A stretch of DNA of 64,000 nt from NCBI GenBank assembly GCA_026120185.1, contig JANUWF010000008.1:6138001-6202000 (forward strand). Reading direction: 5' to 3'. This DNA is from Voacanga thouarsii (taxonomy: Eukaryota; Streptophyta; Magnoliopsida; Gentianales; Apocynaceae). The stretch's first letter is position 1, and every line of letters begins with the position of its first letter. The position numbers and the translations under genes are program-made. Below, one piece after another: positions 23,273 through 34,876 of this stretch. The notes under the pieces were generated by a model, which saw only the letters and a program-made list of their open reading frames with translations, had not been told where the DNA came from and made no database searches.

Positions 23273-24366
23273 ATGTCTAGATGACCTAGAGGGTTAGAAC
23301 CTAGGGTTAAGAGAGCTCGAGAGGCATCTTCATCCACACCTTCCTTTAAGTCTCTACCTACCCAACCTATTAAATTTTTTGATCCTATGTGTTAAATTTG
23401 GTATGACAGACATTAACACAATAAGATTATAGTAGAAAAGTAATACATGCCATCTTTAAATAATTGCCTACAGCTTTCTCCAAGTCATCTCTACCATGGT
23501 CAAGGGTATTCCCATTGAGTTTGACAGGGTTAGACTAGCTAAAATTTTGGGAGTCCCAGATGAGGGACGGTGGATAGCTATGGACCATAATAACCAAAAG
23601 ACTATCTCTGAGCCTACATGGGATGTGGGGGCAATAAGGGCTAATTTCCGTATGAGGAGAAAAAGGAAAATAGATCAATATCAATATTACTCCAACAATA
23701 ACCTTAAGGCTTAGTGGCGTGCCCTAGTCTATGTCTTTGCTTTCAATGTTTATCCCAAGGCTAGTGGCTTCAATGAGTTTAAGATCCTTGACCTTTATAT
23801 TCTAGATAAGATGCAGAGCTGTAAGCCTATTCCTCTTGTTCCAATTATCATTAACTCTATGCACGAGGTTGTGGCTTCTAACATTGTAGCCAAAGTCCTC
23901 AAATTCCCTTTGGTTATTATGCGTATTTTGAGAGACTTTATAGTACGACTGGATAGAGAATTGAGTGAGCCCACTACTGACTACGACCTCATGACAGAGC
24001 ATACTTTGGTTCAGTGTGGGTATCACTATGATGAGAGGGCTAAGAGGTGGAAGAGGCCATATGAGGTGTAGTACCCCAGCAGGGAGGAGCTTCCCCTTGA
24101 TGAGGAGGAGGAAGATGTGCCACCTGCTAGACCAGCCCCTCATGCCACTAGCTCTCATTCACGCAATGATTTGAGGCACGAATGGGGGCACAGATGGAAA
24201 GCCAAATGACTATCTTCCTCTAGCTCCGCGATTCCATTGCCGATATTCGTCACCGCCAGGACGTTAAAGATCCAAAGCTGGCCACTTTGATCCAACAAGT
24301 TACTGGTGCATCTTCTAGTCGCAAAGCTAACAATGATGACAATGATGATGATGAGGATGACACTTG
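23273..24366 (+). pseudogene. ORF2 of element B: 'putative plant transposon protein' type
   Basis: The start is ATG at 23273 (MSR, then a stop); the first 70 codons have several stops. From 23496 one frame holds FDRVRLAKILGVPDEGRW, DVGAIRANFRMRRKRKI, then, after a stop at about 23712, RALVYVFAFNVYPKASGFNE, LVPIIINSMHEVVASN and FPLVIMRILRDFIV, matching ORF2 of element A in order. A stop follows at 24069, then an acidic Pro-rich linker, a one-base frame change, a helical segment (LRDSIADIRHRQDVKD) and an acidic tail of Asp residues ending near 24366. Function unknown. Its repeated co-occurrence with gag in the absence of pol suggests that it matters to the element. Confidence 0.7.
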
Positions 24367-25801
24367 ACTCACTCTTTTGTATTTTCTTTTATTTTCTTTT
24401 GAATTTTAATAACCTTTACTAGCTTGTAGGTGTCTTTTCTTTTCTTTTTTCTTTTTTCTTTTATTTTTTACATTTTTTTTCTAGATTTATGTTTTTTTCC
24501 TTTGTTTTGTTTCTTTTTTTTTAGTAGGTGCTCTTGTAATGACCCTTCCTTGAGGTGACTTCCAACATGTTGGCACACTAATATAATGGAAGTATCTTCT
24601 TCTTTATTCATCTTGGTCTTCTTGGCTGTACTTTTATTATTCTATCTTTGGTTATTGAGGACAATGTCCAGTTTAAGTGTTGGGGGGAGAGGGGGAGGGG
24701 GGAGAATAAAGTTGAAGAAGTGCTTTTCATATTATTTTGTGAATATATTTTTGTGATAATTTTTTTTGAAAATTTTAATGGTTTCATTATTAAGTAAGGT
24801 TGTAATTTTTTTTCTTACTTGGATATGAGTTTTGTCATATATCAGGTGGATTTTGATGAAATTAGTTTTATTGGATAAGATATTTGTCAAGACTTGAGAA
24901 TTTTGATTAATCTTATTTATGCATTGGTATTTGAATATTATTTGACTCATCTAGTTGAAATATATAAGATATGATAAATATGGGAAGAGTTTATAGGCTA
25001 CCTCTTGTATTATGAGTTTTAATTTTGCCATCTTTGAGTTATGATTAAAAAAAATGTGAGTTGAAAAAAGATCTTTTAGAGGAAAGATTGAGTATTATGA
25101 AAAAAAAAAATTGATTTGAGTTGAGAAAAAAATAATGAGTATAAACAACACTATCGTTAGTGTTAATTGAAAAAAATGCTCTTATTGATAATCATTGAAG
25201 ACCTTTAGTTGAAAAGGGGGTCAATATGGGGAGAAGTAACAAGTGAATTCGATGCACTCTCTTGAGGCTATCCTAAAAGCATAAAGGCAAGAAAAAGTAT
25301 AGAAAGAAAGAATTGTTGAAAAAAATGATGAGTGATGACTGCAAAGGGGGCCAATACGGTGTGTGAAGAGAAATCCATGTACTTGAGACTATCAATTCCC
25401 TAAGTCATTGAAAATTTTGGAGAGAGAAAAAAAAATGGAGTGCTTTCCTCACATCATAACTTGAGTATGCAAATTTTGGATTTATAATGCTTGAGTTGGT
25501 AGATGGCTTGACTTATATTATTCATATTATTTATATTCTTACTTGAAGAGTGAAATAATATTCTTAGACTGAGGTATGCACTTGATTAGTTTAACTTCAA
25601 GAGTTTTGTGATGTCTTGTCCAATGTTTCAAAGTTTGAAAATGTTTTCAAATGGTATGAATGACAAAGAGTTGTATCTAAAGTGTGAAGGAAAGACAAAA
25701 TATTTGCAATGGTGAAGAAATTTTTGGAATGAGAAAGAACTTGTGTTTTCTTGATAATTTTTCTTGGACTAAAGTGTTTTACTTGAGGATAAGAAAATTT
25801 C
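24367..25801 (+). other. 3' non-coding region of element B with a G-rich internal PPT-like tract
   Basis: T-rich spacer, then GAGGACAATGTCCAGTTTAA followed by a long G-rich tract (about 24681-24708, runs of 5-6 G). The remainder is AT-rich and aligns with 13032-14500. No gene is seen. Confidence 0.6.
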
Positions 25802-25815
25802 AAGTGTGGGGGAAT
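25802..25815 (+). promoter_or_regulatory. Polypurine tract of element B
   Basis: AAGTGTGGGGGAAT, directly before the LTR start TGATAAGGGC. Confidence 0.8.
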
Positions 25816-27394
25816 TGATAAGGGCTAAAATCACAATTCTTTTCCTAATTATTTGAGGTTTTTTTAAGATACATTTGTTGTAATAACTAAGCATATTCCT
25901 TCTTATTTGACATTTGCTTGTAAAATGTATTTTTGATAAATATGTACAGATTTAAGTTAAAATTGAGCAGAAAGTGCACATAACTAGAGTAGACCTAGCA
26001 CCAGGCCCAGCTAGTAGACTAGGCACCGGGTACACTTTACTCTAGCAAAAGAAATTAAGCTGACTTCAGGGAAAATTTCAGAACAAACCTGGCGCCAGGT
26101 TTGGTAAGTGTACCTGGCACCGGGTTTTAAAATAGAGCAAAAATAGGGGAAGAACAGAGTACACATGGCGCTAGGTGGGTCGAAGGTACCTGGTGACAAG
26201 TACGCTTTGGAGGCAAAAATTCTGTACGCGGAACTAGGACTTATCGAATTATTTTGGTATTTTTCTACTCCTATTCGGTCAAGACTTCCTTAACTACAAA
26301 ATTGGCATCCAAGAGGTCTATAAAAGCATAAGAGAACACAAGGGTTGGATATAAACAATATAGAGAGGTGAATAAAATGGCAAAAATTCTGATTCTCTCA
26401 TTAAAGGAGGTGTTCACCCAAATCAAGGAGGATTGTTTAAGGGAGTCTTCAAGAAAGAAAAAATAGGCTTGTCTATGAGTGCTTTCTTTTCTCTTTGTCT
26501 TCTTTTCCTTTAGCAATGATGTATTCAATGTTTTTATTATAATTTAACATTATTTTGGGATTCATGATGTTGTGTTAATTTAGTTCTTCGATTAATTAAT
26601 TGTCATTTTTGGTATTTGATTACTTGATTTCATTAGTTATTGATGCGAGTTCTTCTAATTGACTTCGCCAAAACAATATTAGGAGTTTCGTTGCATTGAT
26701 TTCGTATTTGTTGAATCTTGATAGATTTAAACAATGAAGTTAGGATTTTAGAACTAAGTGATCAAATGTTAAGTTAATTTCATCTTAACGTAGGGTTATT
26801 AGCTAATTTCATGATGTTAAGGAATTGGGATTCACGCATATTTTGGTTAGGATAGCTTGATTGACAAATCTGCTAATTGAATTAAGATATGAATGAGAGC
26901 TTAATTCATGTTTTGGTTATGTTAGCTTGATTGATAAATCTGTTAATATGAATCAAAATATAGGATTTCATGGATTGACAAACGAAGTGGAGTTTACCTA
27001 AATAAATTCATAACTTGACAAACGATTGAATTTTACTGTGCGTTCCTTCATGATGCCAAGATGATAATTAATTGAGAGAATTGCTAATTGGTTCATTGCC
27101 ATATTTTTTAGGATACTTGTCTAAATTGCATAAACCTACATTCTTGAGTTGTATATATTACTTTATTTTTCTTTTTATTTTTTTCTCACTTTATTTGGAT
27201 CGATTAAACAATGAATGAAAAGTGATTAGTATGTACTTGTTCCTTTGAGCATCGATACTCGTTAATTCCCTATACTATGCTTGCAATGAATATACTTGCT
27301 CATATATGTATTTTGAGATTAATATTTTAATTAAAACTTAATTAAGGAATGGATTTAAATTTGACGATTTTATATACCCAAAATTTACACATCA
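25816..27394 (+). repeat. 3' LTR of element B
   Basis: 1579 bp, TGATAAGGGCTAAAATCAC to TTTACACATCA. Colinear with 17032-18640, including three GC-rich modules (about 25984-26030, 26085-26125, 26158-26205). Many differences are CG-to-TG or CG-to-CA. Confidence 0.88.
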
Positions 27395-27810
27395 CGCATC
27401 ATAAAGCTTCTTGCACATTCTATAATCTTCTTACATTTTCTATAACATTCCTATGTATTCCATGAATTTCCACTACATTCCAAAGATTATCAAGCCGTGA
27501 AGTAAAGATTCTACACCCTTCTAAAAATTTCCAAATCATAAGAAAAATCAAGGAGCTTCTATTATCTTCCATTAACATCTATTACCTTCCGTCAACTTTT
27601 TACAAGTTCTACATGCTTCTTGAGATTGCCAAATCATATATAAAGCTAGGAAAAGAAGAAAAGATACAAGAGAAGAAAAGAGATGGTAAGGAAAGAAGGG
27701 AAGAATGAGAGAAACAAAAATGAAGAGAGGAAGAGAGGAAAATCAAGAGGAAAGGAGAAAAAGAGAATGAGACTGAGAGGAGAAGAAAAAGAAAAACAAT
27801 CAGCCTTGGC

Positions 27811-27831
27811 GAGAGAGAGAGAGAGAGAGAG
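27811..27831. repeat. (GA)n microsatellite
   Basis: About 10 GA units in a purine-rich stretch (27650-27840) downstream of a TATA-like box; probably in the transcribed leader of the LTR. Confidence 0.9.
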
Positions 27832-29290
27832 CTGCGAAGAGAATGCTTTTCAGCCACCATCCAACCTTAATTTCAAGCTTTTGATTAGGTAAGACCTTCT
27901 CCTCTTAGAACAAAAAGTGTTCAGGGCATTAAGAGCTTTCATTTGGTATGAATTTGTTAATGAAAATTGTGAAAACAATGGGTGAACTTTATGGATTATT
28001 TTTCTATTCAAGTTATTTGTTGTTGCTTTGGGTGCCGACTATTCAGAGGAGTATTTTCTGTGTCACTGGCTTCCATTTGGTGTATGTTGAAGTGAAGAAA
28101 ATGCTAGAAAAATGCCAGGATAGGTTGTGTTATGTTGAGGTAAAAGTGAAAAAATAAAGTTGGGAATAGGTTGAAGAAAATATGCTAAACAAATTTTGTG
28201 TCTCAATTTGCAGTCAGTCATTTGATATGTTTGTAGAGTATTACTCTGAAGTAACTAGATTTATATAAACCTTGAAGTGTTAGGAAAAAAGTTGAGTTGA
28301 TTTTCTTGGGTTTTGAATGCAAAAGACTGCATGAGAATAAAAGGAACTAAAGTTTTTCATGAAAATTGTTGTTTTGCCATGTTTCATTTTATGCCTTATT
28401 TAGCAATTTTTTGAAAGATAGATTGAAAAGATGATTGAATCACACGTATATAAGTCCTAAACAAGGATTAGGAAGGTTTAGATGGTATGAGTTATGTAGA
28501 ATAGTTGAAAATATGGCTGGTGCAAGTTGTGAAATGCAATCTAAGGATTCTGCCATGGACATGAAAGGACCATCTCTGTTTGTGTGTAAAAATGTATGAA
28601 ATGGTCATGTATTTTGGAGCTTCATGAACTGAACTTTGTAGCTAATTGTCCTGGGACCAATTTGACATGATTTGGAGTTATGAGCAGAAGGTCATGATAG
28701 AAATATTGAAAGCTGCCATTGTTGAAATTCTGTTTTGCTTAATGGAATAGTGTAAGTTGTTTTGACCTCTTCTACTCTTAGAACCAATTGTGACCCTTAG
28801 GAACTTGAGTATACTTCAAGTCATGGATATGAGAAAGAAAACGACATAGATGTTGATGGGTATTTGCAATCTTCTTAGTCTCACCAAAGTGAACTCCATA
28901 GTTAAATTTAAGGAAGGGAATAGTGTTTTCTATCATTCTTTTATACTTACTTGAGTTAGATGCTTTATGCACCTTGGATAATATGACATCTTGTTGTAGG
29001 CCAACCTGAACTAAGGATATCCCTAAACTAGCGAAGGTGAACATATGAAACCCCACCTAAAGCCAACTCTAGAGTAAGGGGGTCGGGATGCATATCATAT
29101 TATTTTGCATGAATATATATATTTTTGAATAATTTTATGTGCTTTAAGAATTGTGGTTTATAGGTTAAAAGGCTTAGTTATGCTTATTGGGTAGGAAGGG
29201 TAAAATGATAATTTGGCCTGAGGTCAAAATAGGAAGATAGCTTGAGGATTACATAAGAAGAATATGTGGGTAAGAAAATAAGAACAAGAG

Positions 29291-29365
29291 TTGTTGTGGT
29301 TAAGTGGTTAGAGCTTTGGAATTAATCTCTAAGGCCATGAGTTCAAATCCCATCATTTAAGTTTT
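29291..29365 (+). repeat. tRNA-derived (SINE-like) segment with A and B boxes
   Basis: An A-box-like TGGTTAAGTGG (29297-29307) and a B-box-like AGTTCAAATCC (29340-29350) stand at the spacing usual in tRNA genes. The anticodon stem pairs poorly and the acceptor arms do not close, so this is not a working tRNA gene. It is either a SINE head or a tRNA-like insert carried in the LTR. Confidence 0.5.
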
Positions 29366-30011
29366 TATCATGATTATCTTACTTAAGTTTGAATTTTTGT
29401 TTTCTTGCATTCCATAAAAATAGGAATGTTGTCTTAGGAGAGACATGAAGAGAATGTCCTAATCTTATCATTGTGTCCTAAAAAGAATTCTAGAGGAATT
29501 CTTGTCCTATTATTACCTCTAACTTGTTCTAACCTTTTCATCAATTAAACTTGTTCAAAATTTATCAAAATTCATGGTTTTAATTTCAGAAAATTTCAGT
29601 AGGGATTCTTGGTCTTTGAATTTCGAAAATGAATCTTGGAGGTTGGGGTTTTGACTGAAAATAGGAGAGGAGTTAGGGAAGGTTTCCAAGAGAAAGTAAT
29701 CACCATTGATGAACCTTTAAACTCCACTCCATTGTGTTCATAATCTTCATGAAAGAAATCTGGAAATTTTCCAGATTCTTGGCAGCCTAACCTTCGAAAA
29801 TTTCAGCCATCTTTCTTACTCAGTTGCTGCTGGAAAATGGCCAATTTATTCAGCTTGAGGAACTGAAAATTCTGTGCAATTTGGACTGCACAAAAAAACT
29901 GCACAAACCAGAAAAAAATTCTAGGCAGTTCGCAACTTTCAAACCAGAAAATGAAGCTGTTTTATTCCACCTTCAAGCCAGCAAAACTTCTCTATTTTTC
30001 CTCATAAAGAA

Positions 30012-30069
30012 GGCTGGAAAACCAGCCTTAAAGGACCCTTGGCTGGAAAACCAGCCTTAAAGGACCCTT
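30012..30069. repeat. 29-bp tandem duplication, each unit a perfect hairpin
   Basis: Two identical 29-bp units. Each starts GGCTGGAAAACCAGCC, a 6-bp perfect stem with an AAAA loop. Confidence 0.9.
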
Positions 30070-33000
30070 GAACACCTCTCAAAACCTCTGCAAAACGGGT
30101 TGAAGAAGTGCAGAAATTTTGCACAAAAAAATGCTGCAACCGTTCGCAGCTTTGAACACCATAGAACCAGAATTTTTTCACCTTTGTTCTCTTCAAGCCC
30201 TGGCCGAAAACCACCCTTCAACCTCTGTAAATTAACCCTTGTTTGGCCATGAACTGAAAACCATTATCCTCTCCACTTACCTTGCACAATTGGACTCCAT
30301 AATCACACCTCAAATCTCTCCTACAATCACTCCATTCAAACTTCCATTTGAACTTCAAAATTTTCAGAATTTTCTCTCCATGAAAACACCCTTGTATTAA
30401 GCTATACAACCAGAATTTCTCTGCCATTAAACTCTGATTTTCGGCCAGCCTTAAAGCCTTATCAGACTTCAATCATTTCAGCAAAACAAACCAAACTAGC
30501 CGATACCATTGTAGCTCCAAGAAAACCTCCATAATCAAACACCATTAACATATCCTATACCTCAAACCACCCCTCAAATCACTCCATTTGAATTTCAAAT
30601 GATCAGATTTTTCTCTTCCTCTCTAAGCTAAACTGAAACCCCTGAATTCCCTAAACTATTCAGTCAACACTCTCCAGAAATTCGTCCAGCAATCTCCCTC
30701 AAATTCTCTCCATTTTCACCAAGAACACACACTACTCTTCGTCAAGCCAAAACCCACTCTAAACACCTCTAATCCCTTTCAAAAACTCTAGAATACTCCT
30801 ACATACTCTCTAGAGTCATTTTTGGAATTTATAACATCAAATCTCAAAAACAAAAATTGGCATTCGGATCAAAACTGATTTTTCTCCTTGAAGTCTCAAG
30901 AACATCATCAAGACTCTCAATCGCATGGACCTTCTTAAATCTTCATCGAAGTGATCATCAATCAAGTATTCCTCCTTAAACCTTCTTTTTAATTCAGCAT
31001 TCATGTCTCTTAGATATTGATAGGAATAATAAAATATGAATGGGGGATTGAGTATATGCATGTGAATGAAGGGGTTGGGATTAGGACATGAGAATGATTG
31101 ATCATGTTTAAGCTATATGGATTTCCTTGAGAATCGATGCATGCTCATCATGTCCTAAGAGAATTATGAATGTTTAAGCATGCTAGATGTTATGTCCCCT
31201 TTGGTGAATAGAATTTTTATATTCTTATCTCCATTGAAGCCATGATCATGATTGTTTAGCCATGTGATAGCAAGTGTTGATTTAAGCATATGTTCATGAG
31301 TGGATTCGTTTGTTGTTTGATGTTGAAGAAAATGTTCATGATTCTTGTTAGCAATAGGAAATCATGATTATGTTCTTGTTGATCCTAGGCTATTTTAATT
31401 AGTAAATTTTATTACCTTAATTAAAATTATTACTATATTTTCCTCTAAGGATTTTGAAATTGCTAGAAAGTTTTGGAAATGGGATGTTACATGAAATATT
31501 GATATTTTACTAGTCAAATAAATGATATTTTTCCTTAAAAATAATATATGCATAGGTATAATATTAAATAAGATCTTTTATATAAATAATAATAATGACC
31601 TGGTAGACCATAGTTCAAACTTTTACCTATATTCATAAATATTATATATATTAAAATTCGTTTGTTATTTATTAAACAAAAAATTTAATATAATTCATTT
31701 ATTATTAATTTTATTTATTACTAATTATTTATTATCTATTAAAAATTAATTAAAAATTATTTGTAATTTATTATTTATTTATTTATAATAAAGCTATTTA
31801 TAAACCACCATTTATTAATATTATTTAGGGCTTGGTATTATTCAATATTCAAACCTTAGTTTTTTTTATTAATAATAACACTCAAGAATTATTATTTCAG
31901 TCTATAATTTATTAACAATTATTTTAGAACCCCCAGTTATTTTAACTTATCAAACTAGACTTATTTTATAAAATTCTTTATCAGCTAGCCTTAAAGCTTA
32001 GGACATTAGGGTCGTGATTGTAATAAGTTGAATTAGGATTATTTGTGTAAGTGAATTTAGCTTGAGTGTAACCTTATGTTTTGTGTTTACCCTAGGCGGG
32101 GTTAGGTCAGCCTTGGAAGACTTTTGAATTTGAGCAAGTAAAGAATCAGGTAAACTCCTGCATGGAATTTTGTGAAGACAAAAAATTACTGTGGCAAGCT
32201 AAACGCGATGTGTGCGAAAATTCATGTTGTAAAGGCAATTAAGGACTATTTTTCCTATTTATTTCAGTCAAGCAAATCATTTGAAAATTTAATAAGCAGT
32301 TTTACACAAAATGCTAAACTTTTTCTAAAACCCAACTTTGACAAGAATTTTAGAACCCTTAATTGCTATTTCCAAATAAAGCAATGTATGATCCATTTTC
32401 TCCCAAGTGGGACAATCAACGTTGAGTACTCAATAAGGGTAGACTACCAGAACTAGTCTTTGAAGGGTTAGGGTAAGTCTCTCAATAGGTGGCCACCTCT
32501 GAGGGGTGAGTCCTTCCTGGATAGGATGCCAGTCCGGTAGGTCATGCCGGTCCGAGCTAGCAAGTTTCAGTCATGTGGATTGTGTGTTTTCGAAGTGGAC
32601 AACCGGTAAGTTTGGGTGTAGAGATGGAAGAGTATCTTACTCGGTAGGCCGTACACCTACCTTTTGTCAGCTTGCACAAAGTGTGGCATTCTGACCGTTG
32701 CTTAGTCATGGGGCCCAACGTGTAGTAACCCATGGCTACCCATTTGAGTAGTTGTATTTATTGTGCACATGTGTGGATTAAAAAGCAAAACACCACTCTT
32801 TATTTTCAATACTTATTTAATGCTTACCAGCACTTTCTCTTATGAAGCTGTTACAACTTGCATACATGAATTATTTTACCTGAAACACTCAAAGCACACA
32901 CGGGCTTACTGAGATTTTTATCTTATCACCTTTTATACCATGTTTTCAGGTTTATCCGGCTGTGGAGGTCAATAGCTAGACTTGTTGCCTATGTTTTGAA

Positions 33001-33213
33001 GACTTTATGTTATTTTCTTTATGGATGTTTTGAGAGATTGTAGCAAACAATTTATTTTGGATTTGTTCCTGTATTTATCTTTTGGGTTGTAATAAGTTTA
33101 ATTTTAAAGTATTTATTTTATTTTATTATATGTGACCTAGTTATAAAGACCCCTTGCCCATTGGACGGGGCGACATCCCCGGCCTTGTTGGGCCTAGGTA
33201 GTGGGGTGTTACA

Positions 33214-33562
33214 GAACAAGTGAAAGAAAGATAGTCAATGTGAGTTCCCTAATTTTCAAACCTTACTTAACTAGGTATTTTTCTGTTAAACTCGCATATG
33301 AGTATTTTGTGCTAAATAAGTCTATTGGCTTATAATCTTCATTTTGGGCTAATAGTTTCCCAAAGTGTATTTATGTGAGTATTTTATAAATCATGGATAT
33401 ATGAGTTCCTCCATTTTATAATCCCCGTTTAGCTAGTGGTTTTATAAAAAATTTTTTATACAAGATTTCTATACAATTTTATAAATAATGGATATTGTGA
33501 GCTCCTTGGTTTTCAAACTCTATTTTAGCTAGGTGATTTTTGTTATATTTGGACATAAACTC
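33214..33562 (+). repeat. LTR fragment, left part (split by copia)
   Basis: Begins GAACAAGTGAAAG, similar to an internal site of the preceding LTR (near 32130), and resumes at 48488 after the copia insertion. The target duplication AACTC is at 33558-33562. Confidence 0.55.
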
Positions 33563-34863
33563 TGAAAAACCTTAGAGGGAGGGGGTGAATAAGGTTTTTG
33601 GCAAACAAATGCAGCTTAAAAATTTTGGTCCCTTAAAAATTCGAATTAAATAGCAGAAATGCTTTGCGGCTTCAAGAGTGCTTAGTGATTTCAAGAGTGC
33701 ATCTAAATTAGCACAAAATGATAAGAGAATGTTATGAAATAAAGATGGATAGTTGGCATGTCAAGACAATTTTAAACCAAAATACAAAGGTCATAAATAA
33801 GCCACTGATTTTAGTGAAAAAGATACAACATTTAAGGTTAGAAGACAGTGAAAAATGCAGTGAAGAAATTTAGGCAATAGCACAAGAAAAGACCTAAGAA
33901 TATATAGTAGTTTGATCCTCAAATGATCTACATCTACTACCTTAAGTACACACTTAAGGATTTTAATACAACCACTAAAACCTTTTTCCTAAATCAATGG
34001 TGGTAGGTAACACCAATTTTACACAAGAGGATCACCTTATTTGGTTTTACACCTAACCTCTTTAAACTCAACAATCAAGGCTCATCCAAACTCGATTTTA
34101 CTTCCCAAACCTTGATACGAAACAAATCATGGAGAAAATGCAGAAATAGCTCACAGATTGAGCAGATATAAATATTCTAAGCACATGTACCTTTTTACCT
34201 TTAGAGCAATTTTGATTTCACTTTGAAGCACAATGAAAAGGGAGATATTTGTATTCTAAAGTGTAAGAGTGTTTCTGAGAAAGATAGCACAAAAATCTAC
34301 TTAAAAATTGAGTTCTAAAAGCTTTTATAGGAGCTAAATCCGAAGTCCCAACGACTGGTTACTTTCTGTCAGGATTTTTAGGGTTTTGGATTCACAAAGT
34401 GGAAGGATGTTTACCAAAAGTGAGTCCAAAATAATACTTTTTTAGGCAGAATCATTTTGAAAATATTATAGAGTATTGGATGGAGTTTTAGATTCAGAGG
34501 TCCATTCAAACTACTCAATCCAAACATTTGAAGACTTACTCTTGGAAATCGTTTTATTTTCATGCTTCAAGGTAAAAATAAAATTGAACCTAAGGTAAAG
34601 AGACATAGGAATTTTACAAGTAATACCTTAACAATAATTCCTAGTCTATAGTTCTTTTATAAAGACTTCACGATTTGCGAGCTCTTAAATTAAACTTATA
34701 CTTGACTTGAATTCCATTGTTCACGAGTTGCTTAGCAGTCTCATTTGCACGCCTTTGAAAGAATTGAGATCAAACATGTCCTATCACATATAAATCACAC
34801 AAGTTAGTCCTCATTAATATTTATCATAAGTCAAAATACAGGTGAATGTCCTTAGAGCTAACA
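33563..34863 (-). repeat. 3' LTR of the copia element
   Basis: 1301 bp; minus strand from TGTTAGCTCTAAGGAC to AAGGTTTTTCA. It aligns throughout with 47191-48482. Confidence 0.92.
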
Positions 34864-34876
34864 ATCTCCCCCTTTT
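34864..34876 (-). promoter_or_regulatory. Polypurine tract of the copia element
   Basis: The minus strand reads AAAAAGGGGGAGAT just before the LTR start TGTTAG. Similar purine words recur upstream: GGGGGAGTATTG near 35206-35218, AAGGGGAGTTTT near 35400-35412 and ATGGGGAGTAAT near 36483-36495. Confidence 0.8.

Larger units (their letters stand above)
17032..27394 (+). mobile_element. Athila-like gag-bearing element B (both LTRs, no pol)
   Basis: 5' LTR 17032-18640, Asp-tRNA PBS 18646-18663, gag 20743-22131, ORF2 23273-24366, PPT 25802-25815, 3' LTR 25816-27394. Target duplication TGCAT (17027-17031) / CGCAT (27395-27399) differs by one CpG-to-TpG change. Without the solo LTR inserted at 18697-20546 it is about 8.5 kb. 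Nothing between gag and the PPT resembles protease, RT, RNase H or integrase, so any movement must have used enzymes supplied in trans. The two LTRs differ at roughly one base in eight to ten where compared, so the insertion is old. Confidence 0.82.
27402..33213 (+). repeat. Long LTR-like non-coding sequence ending TGTTACA
   Basis: No ORF of substance. Features seen: a TATATAAA-like box at about 27645-27653, a GA microsatellite (27811-27831), a tRNA-like segment (29291-29365), tandem hairpins (30012-30069), an AT-rich stretch (about 31400-31950) and an end with CACACGGGCTTACTGAG, then GGGGCGACATCCCCGG and GTGGGGTGTTACA. The last blocks resemble the ends of long plant Ty3/gypsy LTRs. The sequence at 48488-49618 ends in the same way (GACATCCCA..., AGGGTGTTAC). 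No partner LTR, PBS or PPT is visible, so extent and family are uncertain; it may be more than one element. Confidence 0.5.

Noticed and set aside
27683..27892. Arg/Glu-rich protein in the purine-rich stretch
   Set aside because: Caused by the GA-rich leader; ends by chance.
29291..29365. A functional tRNA gene
   Set aside because: Boxes are present but anticodon and acceptor stems do not pair.
30837..31061. Small frame with a ring of plausible residues (LKRRFKEEYLIDDHFDEDL)
   Set aside because: Short, in LTR-like sequence, no supporting splice sites or neighbours; considered chance.
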